From Cohnella sp. AR92 (GTDB lineage Bacteria > Bacillota > Bacilli > Paenibacillales > Paenibacillaceae): 64,000 bases of DNA. The notes beneath the pieces were generated by a model. It made no database searches. It saw only the letters and a program-made list of their open reading frames with translations, and was not told the origin of the DNA. Shown in pieces: positions 20,458 to 26,976 of the stretch; position 1 is the first letter of the stretch; every line of letters starts with the position of its first letter. The position numbers and the translations under genes are program-made. The DNA is taken from contig NZ_RZJR01000021.1 in assembly GCF_003990975.1 (NCBI RefSeq), forward strand, positions 27,409 to 91,408. Reading direction: 5' to 3'.

Positions 20458-21450
20458 TTACACCTTCGTTCCGCAGCCGGAGCAGAACTTCGCATTCTCG
20501 GCCAGAGGCTGCCCGCATTCCGCACAGAAGCTTTTCTTCGCGCCTCCCGATGGAGATGCGGGGGCGGGGCTGTGACCGGGGTTCGCCGTTCCCGCATTAT
20601 TCATGGCTTGGGCGAACATCTGGCCCATGGCCATGCCTGCGCCGAGCCCCGCCCCCGTGCCGGCGGCTCCGGAATCCGGGTTGTTCGCCGCTTCGCGCAG
20701 CGCTTCCGCGGCTTGGAACTTCATGTACTGGTCGAGGTTGCCGGCGATGCTCATGGACGATCGGCGATCGATCATCTTCTCCACCTCTTCCGGGAGGGAG
20801 AGATTCTCGATCAGCAGGCCGGTCAGCGACAGTCCCATAGCGTTGAATTTCGGCTGAAGCAGCGTAGAAATATCGCGGCTCAGTTCCTCGTAGGAGGAGG
20901 CCAGGTCCGCTACGGGGATGTTAGACTCCCCGATTCGGTCGCTGACGCCGGTAACGATGATGGATTTCAGATAACCGGAGATCTGCTCCGGGGCGAAGCT
21001 TGCGCTTGTTCCGATAATCTCCCGAAGGAAGAGAGCAGGGTCGTTCACCCGGATCGAATAGCTGCCGAAGCCGCGCAGCCGAATCATCCCGAATTCCGCG
21101 TCCCGCATAATGACGGGGTTCGTCGTCCCCCACTTCAGGTTCGGGAAGCTGGCGGTGCTGATGAAGAACACGTCCGCTTTAAAAGGCGAGTTGAAGCCGT
21201 GCTTCCATGATTTCAGGGCCGTCAGCAGCGGCATATTCTGAGTATTGAGCGTATACGTCCCCGGACCGAAAACATCCGCGAGCTGACCCTCGTTCATAAA
21301 GATCGCCGCTTGCGATTCCCGAACGACGAGCTTGGCGCCCATCTTGATGGCATTATCATAGGCAGGGAAGCGGTACACCATCGTTTCTTTGTCGCCCAGC
21401 CACTCGATGACTTCAATAAACTGGCCTTTCAAGAAAGAAAACAGTCCCAT
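20458..21450 (-). CDS. SPFH-domain protein with C-terminal zinc ribbon, YdjI-like
   Basis: 330 residues. An SPFH/band-7 fold (about 20-230), a helical segment DQYMKFQAAEALREAA, a Gly/Ala/Met-rich linker (about 255-300) and a C-terminal ribbon CAECGQPLAENAKFCSGCG. B. subtilis YdjI, associated with membrane-stress proteins YdjG and YdjH, has this plan, and YdjG-type proteins also carry zinc ribbons, so the neighbour may be its functional partner. GGAGG lies eight bases upstream of ATG. Divergent from uvrB across about 196 bp; TATAAT at 21495-21500 (minus strand) is its probable -10. Confidence 0.88.
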   Translation of the reverse strand: MGLFSFLKGQFIEVIEWLGDKETMVYRFPAYDNAIKMGAKLVVRESQAAIFMNEGQLADVFGPGTYTLNTQNMPLLTALKSWKHGFNSPFKADVFFISTASFPNLKWGTTNPVIMRDAEFGMIRLRGFGSYSIRVNDPALFLREIIGTSASFAPEQISGYLKSIIVTGVSDRIGESNIPVADLASSYEELSRDISTLLQPKFNAMGLSLTGLLIENLSLPEEVEKMIDRRSSMSIAGNLDQYMKFQAAEALREAANNPDSGAAGTGAGLGAGMAMGQMFAQAMNNAGTANPGHSPAPASPSGGAKKSFCAECGQPLAENAKFCSGCGTKV

Positions 21451-21530
21451 TGCTAAACCTCCGTATGGTGATTTCCATTTTTCTAGATAAATCTATTATA
21501 CTTTACGGGTGAACGTTGCAGTAGGTTGTT

Positions 21531-21560
21531 TTGACGCGAGCCGGGTGCAGAGGATATAAT
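21531..21560 (+). promoter_or_regulatory. uvrB promoter
   Basis: TTGACG (21531-21536), 18-bp spacer, TATAAT (21555-21560). Confidence 0.8.
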
Positions 21561-21566
21561 GGATAA

Positions 21567-21578
21567 GAACATACATTC
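21567..21578. promoter_or_regulatory. LexA-like SOS operator of uvrB
   Basis: GAAC-ATAC-ATTC six bases past the -10. The Bacillus SOS box core is GAAC-RNRY-GTTY; one base (A for G) differs in the second half. An almost identical site is at uvrA. Confidence 0.72.
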
Positions 21579-21646
21579 TTGTATAAACGAACCATATGGA
21601 TAGATTTGGAGCATTATCGGGAAAAGAATAAGGAGGTGCTTGGCCA

Positions 21647-23659
21647 ATGTCCGAGATGTCATACGATTACGAATATGCACCGGCTAACTTCAAGGTGGAA
21701 TCCGAGTATACGCCGCAAGGGGACCAGCCGGAAGCGATCGCGCAACTGGTCGCGGGCCTGAATGCCGGTGTTCGGCACCAAACCCTGCTGGGCGCAACCG
21801 GAACGGGGAAAACCTTCACCATCGCGCACATGATCGCGCAAGCGAACCGTCCCGCGCTCGTGATTGCCCACAACAAGACGCTGGCAGCTCAGCTTTGCAG
21901 CGAGTTCAAGGAGTTTTTCCCCAATCATGCGGTGGAGTACTTCGTCAGTTACTACGACTACTATCAGCCGGAGGCTTACATTCCTTCGACGGATACGTAT
22001 ATCGAGAAGGATTCGAGCATTAACGACGAGATCGATAAGCTGCGCCACTCCGCGACCTCCTCTTTGTTCGAGCGCAGGGACGTCATTATCGTCGCCAGCG
22101 TATCGTGCATCTACGGCTTGGGTTCTCCGGAAGAGTACCGAGATCTCCGGTTGAGCCTGCGGGTCGGCATGGAAAAGTCCCGCAACGCGATCCTGCACAA
22201 GCTGGTGGACATTCAGTACCAGCGCAACGATTTGAACTTCGTCCGCGGGACGTTCCGGGTGCGCGGCGACGTGCTGGAGATTTTCCCGGTCTCGCGAAGC
22301 GACCGGGCGATCCGGGTCGAGCTGTTCGGGGACGAGATCGAGCGCATTACCGAGATCGACACTCTCACCGGCGAGATAGTAGCGGACCGCGATCACATCG
22401 TCATCTTCCCGGCGTCTCACTTCGTGACCGCGGAGGAGAAGATGAAGGTAGCTCTCGTCAACATCGAGCGGGAGCTGGAGGAGCGGCTGGCCGATCTGCG
22501 CGAGAACGGCAAGCTGCTGGAAGCACAGCGGCTAGAGCAGCGCACGCGCTACGACCTCGAGATGATGGCGGAGATGGGCTTCTGCTCCGGCATCGAGAAC
22601 TACTCCGGTCCTCTCACGTTCCGCGAACGGGGAGCGACTCCATACACGCTCATGGACTTCTTCCCGGACGACTTCATTACGGTCATCGACGAATCCCACG
22701 TGACGCTGCCGCAGATCCGCGCGATGTACAACGGAGACCAAGCGCGAAAAACCGTGCTTGTCGAGCATGGCTTCCGTCTGCCTTCGGCAAAGGATAACCG
22801 GCCGCTTAAGTTCGAGGAGTTCGAGAAGAAGGCCAAACAGCTTGTCTACGTCTCGGCAACCCCTGGTCCTTACGAGCTGGAGAATTGTCCGACGATGGTG
22901 CAGCAGATCATCCGGCCTACCGGACTTGTCGATCCGATCATCGAGGTGCGTCCGACCAAGGGGCAAATCGACGACCTGCTCGGCGAGATCCGCGATCGGA
23001 TCGCCAAGGACGAGCGCGTTCTCGTGACCACCTTGACGAAGAAGATGGCCGAGGACCTGACCGACTACCTGAAGGAAGTCGGAATCAAGGTCAATTACCT
23101 GCACTCGGACGTCAAGACGCTCGAGCGGATGGCGATCCTGCGCGACCTGCGTCTCGGCACGTTCGACGTTCTCGTCGGCATTAACCTGCTCCGCGAAGGC
23201 CTGGACTTGCCGGAAGTATCCCTTGTCGCCATTCTAGACGCCGACAAAGAAGGCTTTCTTCGTTCGGAGCGCTCGCTCATCCAGACGATCGGGCGGGCCG
23301 CCCGTAACTCTGAAGGACGCGTCATTATGTACGGCGACAAAATCACGGAGTCGATGGAGAAGGCTATCGGCGAGACGGAACGCCGTCGAGCCATCCAGGT
23401 CGAATACAACGAGAAGCATGGCATCACGCCGCAGACCATCCGCAAGAAGGTTCGCGACGTCATCGAAGCGACCAAGGTCGCGGAGCAGAAGAGCTCCTAC
23501 CTGTCCGGAGCGGAGAACGTCGACAAGATGACGAAGAAAGATCGTCTGTCGCTCATCCAACGCCTGGAGGCCGAGATGAAAGAAGCGGCGAAGAGCCTTC
23601 AGTTCGAACGCGCCGCCGAGCTCCGCGACGCCCTCCTGGAGCTGAAAGCCGGAATGTAA
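21647..23659 (+). CDS. uvrB: Excinuclease ABC subunit B
   Basis: 670 residues, full length. UvrB verifies damage handed over by UvrA and recruits UvrC. Helicase motif I GATGTGKTF, the beta-hairpin region YYDYYQPEAYIPSTDTYIEK, motif II DESH, motif VI QTIGRAARN, and a C-terminal UVR motif (EAAKSLQFERAAELRD) are intact. SD AAGGAGGT nine bases before ATG. Unlike the usual uvrB-uvrA operon, uvrA lies 3.3 kb further on with its own promoter; the gap holds repeats, a transposase-like gene and two unrelated genes. Confidence 0.98.
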   Translation: MSEMSYDYEYAPANFKVESEYTPQGDQPEAIAQLVAGLNAGVRHQTLLGATGTGKTFTIAHMIAQANRPALVIAHNKTLAAQLCSEFKEFFPNHAVEYFVSYYDYYQPEAYIPSTDTYIEKDSSINDEIDKLRHSATSSLFERRDVIIVASVSCIYGLGSPEEYRDLRLSLRVGMEKSRNAILHKLVDIQYQRNDLNFVRGTFRVRGDVLEIFPVSRSDRAIRVELFGDEIERITEIDTLTGEIVADRDHIVIFPASHFVTAEEKMKVALVNIERELEERLADLRENGKLLEAQRLEQRTRYDLEMMAEMGFCSGIENYSGPLTFRERGATPYTLMDFFPDDFITVIDESHVTLPQIRAMYNGDQARKTVLVEHGFRLPSAKDNRPLKFEEFEKKAKQLVYVSATPGPYELENCPTMVQQIIRPTGLVDPIIEVRPTKGQIDDLLGEIRDRIAKDERVLVTTLTKKMAEDLTDYLKEVGIKVNYLHSDVKTLERMAILRDLRLGTFDVLVGINLLREGLDLPEVSLVAILDADKEGFLRSERSLIQTIGRAARNSEGRVIMYGDKITESMEKAIGETERRRAIQVEYNEKHGITPQTIRKKVRDVIEATKVAEQKSSYLSGAENVDKMTKKDRLSLIQRLEAEMKEAAKSLQFERAAELRDALLELKAGM

Positions 23660-23669
23660 CCAATAACCA

Positions 23670-23705
23670 AGGGCCGATCAGGGTTCTCCCCGATCGGCCT
23701 TTTTG
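23670..23705 (+). terminator. Intrinsic terminator of uvrB
   Basis: GGCCGATC / GATCGGCC arms closed by CAGGG..CCC pairing, then TTTTT. Confidence 0.88.
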
Positions 23706-23724
23706 CCGTTCTTTCTCGCCGACG

Positions 23725-23772
23725 CATCTCATGCCCCATCTCATGCCCCATCTCATGCCCCATCCCAAGCCT
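23725..23772. repeat. 12-bp tandem repeat
   Basis: CATCTCATGCCC three times in register (23725, 23737, 23749), then a diverged unit CATCCCAAGCCT. Confidence 0.9.
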
Positions 23773-23812
23773 CATCACATTCACACTCCCATTAATGTGT
23801 CATTCCATTCAA

Positions 23813-23838
23813 CTAGCTCGCCTCTCCCCTTCGCTCAG
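23813..23838 (-). repeat. Dispersed intergenic repeat, copy 5
   Basis: Minus-oriented full-length unit: CTAGCTCG followed by CCTCTCCCCTTCGCTCAG. Confidence 0.85.
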
Positions 23839-23855
23839 TAGAAAACTAGTAGGTC

Positions 23856-23874
23856 GTCTCTCCTCTTCGCTCAA
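23856..23874 (-). repeat. Dispersed intergenic repeat, diverged copy 6
   Basis: GTCTCTCCTCTTCGCTCAA, two to three changes from the core, 35 bp from copy 5 in the same orientation. Confidence 0.65.
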
Positions 23875-23992
23875 TAACAGTAGAAAAAATAAGGATTGCA
23901 GTTTCTATTCTTCTTTGAGAGATAGAACGAGCTACAAAATAGGGGGGGCGAGGGGCTCTATACAGGAATGGGGGGCAAGATAGGCATGAAGC

Positions 23993-24133
23993 GGATCGAG
24001 ATGAGCGTGGACAGAATGGGCATGATGCGGATCGAGATGAGCATGAACAGAATGGGCATGAACAGATCGAGATAAGCGTAGACAGTATGGCATGAAGAGG
24101 ATCGAGATAAGCGTGAACAGAATAGGCGTTAAC
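23993..24133. repeat. 35/36-bp minisatellite in uvrB-uvrA interval
   Basis: Four contiguous degenerate units of about 35 bp (23993, 24029, 24064, 24099), each opening with [GG]ATCGAGAT[G/A]AGC and containing ACAGAATGGGCATGA. No frame is conserved as protein and units are directly abutting, so this is a tandem repeat and not a CRISPR. The rest of 23660-24244 shows no gene. Confidence 0.85.
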
Positions 24134-24244
24134 CGGAGAGGGGAGCGTGGGCAAAATACGACAAGTCCCGGACTGGGGCTGCCGCTTTCCTGCTGCGTCC
24201 TGAATTTACAGCGTCCGCTCTCGGAGAATGACGGGAGAGGAGAG

Positions 24245-25111
24245 TTAGGCATGAACAGGCAGACGGCTGCTTAAGCAAGCCACGGCCATGTGCCGAAGGC
24301 ATTGTCCATCTTTGCGCAAGGCGTTCCACCGGAAGGTGAATTCGGCTAAGTATTTGCCCAAGTTGCGCAGGGAGACGCCGTGATAGGTGTCTTGGATTCT
24401 CTTAAATCCCGCTTTGCAAATGGAAGCCAGGGTTTTGCAATGGCGCTTGGTCAAGTACTTGGACCTGTAAACGGTAGTCTTCTGGCTCGCGGGATCAGGA
24501 GAGACAAAACGGGACTTAAATCGATGACAGCCCATTGGCGTCATCGTTCTGTCCAGCATCTCGCTGCGTGAAACCTCCATTAGAGCAATTTGGACGGGCT
24601 GACCGGCGGAATCGCACGCAACGCCTGCCGCAACAGGCTGCTCATGATCTCCCAATTCGAGGGAACTGAGTTTTTCCCGCCCCCAAATCGCAAGGCCCGC
24701 CTCGATAGATCCCGACAGAGAGCCCGAACGCAGATCGCTCTCGGTGGAGAGCAGGCTCTGCCGAATTTTATCCAACATGGCATAGGCCGTTTTATAAGTG
24801 ACGCGTATAAGTTGGGTTAATTGAACGGCGTTGATGCCGCTGGAGGGATCGCTGAGTCGATGCATCGCATAAAGCCACTTGGACAGAGGAGTGCGAGTCC
24901 CCTCTAGAAAAGTACCCGAGGTAACGGAGGTCTGATAATGGCAGCGAGTGCACTCGAATAGAGGCATCCTCCGAGTAGCGATCGTGTAAGCTTCCCGAAA
25001 TCCGCATTGCGGACAAGCATATCCGGACGGCCAGCGACAATGAAAAAAGAAGCGAAGACAGGCTAGCTCGCCGCCCTGTTCAAGCAAAAACGCCTCATAT
25101 GAATCCGACAC
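24245..25111 (-). CDS. Solo IS1595-type transposase-like protein, catalytic residues degenerate, predicted SOS-controlled
   Basis: 288 residues. An N-terminal zinc ribbon (C33-x2-C36, C54-x2-C57) flanked by RWPSGYACPQCG and TSVTSGTF is the transposase ribbon of IS1595 elements; LTQLIRVTYKTAYAMLDKIR is the following helical segment. In the DDE region the block that normally reads VExDExYVG is IEAGLAIWG (residues 136-144), so the first Asp is Gly, and the block HTNtIEsfW is HCKTLASIC (224-232), with Ala for the catalytic Glu. The C-terminal YLAEFTFRWN motif is kept. Start GTG at 25111, with GAGGTG five bases upstream; the longer frame would run into promoter and repeats. No terminal inverted repeats are visible. 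A domesticated DNA-binding function is inferred. Confidence 0.75.
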   Translation of the reverse strand: MSDSYEAFLLEQGGELACLRFFFHCRWPSGYACPQCGFREAYTIATRRMPLFECTRCHYQTSVTSGTFLEGTRTPLSKWLYAMHRLSDPSSGINAVQLTQLIRVTYKTAYAMLDKIRQSLLSTESDLRSGSLSGSIEAGLAIWGREKLSSLELGDHEQPVAAGVACDSAGQPVQIALMEVSRSEMLDRTMTPMGCHRFKSRFVSPDPASQKTTVYRSKYLTKRHCKTLASICKAGFKRIQDTYHGVSLRNLGKYLAEFTFRWNALRKDGQCLRHMAVACLSSRLPVHA

Positions 25112-25137
25112 AATCTCACCTCGCCTACCATAAACGG

Positions 25138-25149
25138 GAACAAGTGTTC
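25138..25149. promoter_or_regulatory. LexA SOS operator of the transposase-like gene
   Basis: GAAC-AAGT-GTTC, matching all core positions of GAAC-RNRY-GTTY, seven bases past the -10 on the minus strand and 26 bp before the GTG start. Best SOS box in the window. Confidence 0.78.
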
Positions 25150-25156
25150 TGTTTTT

Positions 25157-25184
25157 ATTATAGCAAAAATGTGGAAAAAAGCAA
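25157..25184 (-). promoter_or_regulatory. Promoter of the transposase-like gene
   Basis: On the minus strand TTGCTT (25179-25184), 16-bp spacer, TATAAT (25157-25162). Confidence 0.75.
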
Positions 25185-25229
25185 TGGTTTTGGCGAAAGG
25201 ATAATGGGGGAATTCGAAGAAATAGTCTA

Positions 25230-25257
25230 CTGAGCGAAGGGGAGAGGCGGGCTAGCG
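25230..25257 (+). repeat. Dispersed intergenic repeat, copy 7 (full length)
   Basis: CTGAGCGAAGGGGAGAGGC, then GGG, then CTAGCG. Followed by two tandem AACCGAAAAGAGG units. Apart from promoter and repeat, 25112-25424 holds no gene. Confidence 0.88.
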
Positions 25258-25424
25258 AACCGAAAAGAGGGAACCGAAAAGAGGATGGAAAAAAGGCGAG
25301 CAACTCCTAAAAAATTGTTGTAGCGGGGTTAGTGGTGGTTAATATGAGCGAGCAGTAGGTGAAATAGGGAGATAGATGGCGAGTAGAGTATTAGAGAGGG
25401 GGCGGCAGAAAATCGATAAACGAA

Positions 25425-25472
25425 AAAAGAAAATGAGCAGCAGGATGGCGGTTTCCTAGCTGCTCATTTTTG
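25425..25472 (-). terminator. Terminator of the GNAT-SDR operon
   Basis: AAATGAGCAGC / GCTGCTCATTT arms around an AGG/CCT inner pair; on the minus strand it is followed by a T-rich run. Confidence 0.8.
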
Positions 25473-25476
25473 CTTC

Positions 25477-26268
25477 TTATAATCCGCGGACGGCGCCGCC
25501 GTCGACGAGGAGAGCCTGTCCCGTAACGTAAGTGTTCGCGTAGGAGCCAAGGAACACGGCGGCTTTGGCGAATTCCTCGGGGGTGCCGACGCGGCCGAGC
25601 GGAATGGCGGCGTTGGCTGCCCGCTGCACTTCTTCAATCGAGACGTTCAGGCTCTCGGCGCGCTGGTAGTCGAGCTGGGTGATGCGGTCGGTGCCGATGC
25701 GGCCCGGAGCGACGGTGTTGATCAGGATACGGTCCGGCGCAAGCTCTAGCGAGAGCGACTTGGTTAAGGAATTGACGCCGGCCCGGAAAACGTTCGACAA
25801 GATCAGGTTAGGAATCGGCTCTTTGATCGACATGGAAGCGACATTCACGATGCGGCCGCCGTCGGCGGATTGGCGGAGAAAGGGCAGCGCTTCGCGGATG
25901 AGCCGAATGACGCTGAGAAGCGTCAGCTCATAGCCTTGCTGCCAGCCTTCGTCGTCAAACGATTCGAATCCTCCTTGAGGCGGGCCACCGGCGTTTGTCA
26001 CGAGAACGTCGAGTCCGCCATGCCTTTCGGCAGCGGAACGGATGGCGCTACGGACGTCCTCCGCTTTCCTTACGTCGAGAAGTACCGTATGCGGCTCATG
26101 GCCTGTTGCGGAAGCGATCTCGTTTCGAGCGGCTTCCAGCTGCGCGGCGTCGCGGCTGGCGATGGTAACCTTGGCGCCTTCGCGCGCATATTCAAGGGCG
26201 ATCGCTTTGCCCAGCCCTTTGCTGGAGGCCGCGACGAAGACGGATTTTCCTGCTAGTCCCATATCCAT
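25477..26268 (-). CDS. SDR-family oxidoreductase, atypical active site
   Basis: 263 residues, Rossmann fold. AASSKGLGKAIA is the nucleotide-binding turn (Ala for the usual Thr/Gly start), NAGGPPQ the NAG motif, and VNVASMS the catalytic-serine strand. The region that should read YxxSK is LILSNVFRAG, so the usual Tyr/Lys pair is not recognisable. The ending VTGQALLVDGGAVRGL is standard. A 3-oxoacyl-ACP-reductase-like annotation would be usual, but substrate and even activity are uncertain. ATG at 26268 has AGAGAGG nine bases upstream; one at 26277 abuts that SD. Downstream partner of the GNAT gene. Confidence 0.85.
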   Translation of the reverse strand: MDMGLAGKSVFVAASSKGLGKAIALEYAREGAKVTIASRDAAQLEAARNEIASATGHEPHTVLLDVRKAEDVRSAIRSAAERHGGLDVLVTNAGGPPQGGFESFDDEGWQQGYELTLLSVIRLIREALPFLRQSADGGRIVNVASMSIKEPIPNLILSNVFRAGVNSLTKSLSLELAPDRILINTVAPGRIGTDRITQLDYQRAESLNVSIEEVQRAANAAIPLGRVGTPEEFAKAAVFLGSYANTYVTGQALLVDGGAVRGL

Positions 26269-26284
26269 GTTGCTCATCCTCTCT

Positions 26285-26776
26285 CTACACTTTTTTACCC
26301 AAGATGGCCAGATCCCGAGCAATTCCGTCCAAGACGGCTACTTCCGGATAGTAGCCCCATTGTTCGAAGCCGAGCTTGCGAAGCAAACCGATACTAGGTT
26401 CATTATGCGCAAAAACAAAGCCGAGCAAAGTGTTCACCTGAAGGCGAGGGCATTCGGACAGGACATGCTTCAGGATCTGAGTGCCGACGCCTGTGCCTCT
26501 CGCGGATTCGGCGACATAGACGCTTAGTTCCGCGGTTCCGTTGTAGGCCGGCCTGCCGTAGAAGTCGCTAAGGCTGGCCCAGGCTAGAAGCTCTTGCCCC
26601 CGCTTGGCTGCCCAGATGGGCCGGCGGTCCGGGGCGTGTGCCTCGAACCAGGAGATGCGAGCCTCGACGGTGACGGGCTCGAGGTCGGCGGTGACTCGGC
26701 GGGAAGCGATGGTGCTGTTGTAGATGTCCACGATAGACGGCAAGTCGGACTTATCGGCGAACGAGAAAGTTAGCAT
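26285..26776 (-). CDS. GNAT acetyltransferase, phosphinothricin acetyltransferase-like
   Basis: 163 residues. The order DIYNSTIASRRVTADLEPVT, then ELSVYVAESARGTGVGTQILKH (acetyl-CoA loop R/G-x-x-G-x-G), then NEPSIGLLRKLGFEQWG is the pattern of Pat/YwnH-type N-acetyltransferases that modify phosphinothricin or methionine sulfone-like amines. GGAGG lies nine bases before ATG. It is first in a two-gene operon and divergent from uvrA. Confidence 0.88.
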   Translation of the reverse strand: MLTFSFADKSDLPSIVDIYNSTIASRRVTADLEPVTVEARISWFEAHAPDRRPIWAAKRGQELLAWASLSDFYGRPAYNGTAELSVYVAESARGTGVGTQILKHVLSECPRLQVNTLLGFVFAHNEPSIGLLRKLGFEQWGYYPEVAVLDGIARDLAILGKKV

Positions 26777-26811
26777 GCGGAAGCCTCCGATATATCAAAT
26801 CTATATAAGAA

Positions 26812-26840
26812 ATTGTAATGCACGATTAGGGAAGTCACAA
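26812..26840 (-). promoter_or_regulatory. Promoter of the GNAT-SDR operon
   Basis: On the minus strand TTGTGA (26835-26840), 17-bp spacer, TACAAT (26812-26817). Confidence 0.7.
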
Positions 26841-26861
26841 CCGAGACCGTAGACTTTCCAT

Positions 26862-26890
26862 TTGCAACCTAAACAGGGCTCCGCTATAAT
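26862..26890 (+). promoter_or_regulatory. uvrA promoter
   Basis: TTGCAA (26862-26867), 17-bp spacer, TATAAT (26885-26890). Confidence 0.82.
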
Positions 26891-26896
26891 GGATGG

Positions 26897-26908
26897 GAAC
26901 ACACATTC
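26897..26908. promoter_or_regulatory. LexA-like SOS operator of uvrA
   Basis: GAAC-ACAC-ATTC at the same offset from the -10 as in uvrB, within an otherwise near-identical TATAATGGAT context. Confidence 0.72.
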
Positions 26909-26976
26909 TTATGAACGGACAATCGCGGCCAGCGACCGTAGGTTTCGCTGCGACCGTATCGAAAGGGGCTTTACCG

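Noticed and set aside
23993..24133. Possible CRISPR array
   Set aside because: Units abut with no unique spacers and drift along their length; no cas genes near.
23846..24252. Ser/Cys-rich open frames on the minus strand
   Set aside because: They translate the minisatellite; repeated peptide arises from the DNA repeat, with no SD.
25112..25303. N-terminal extension of the transposase-like protein
   Set aside because: It would read through the promoter, SOS box and a dispersed-repeat copy; the GTG at 25111 has a proper SD.
24134..25476. Intact insertion sequence around the transposase-like gene
   Set aside because: I could not find terminal inverted repeats or target duplication, and catalytic residues are altered.
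26893..26976. Longer uvrA with ATG at 26893
   Set aside because: The extra 28 codons overlap the SOS operator and transcript start and lack an SD; TTG at 26977 has a good SD and family-like N-terminus.
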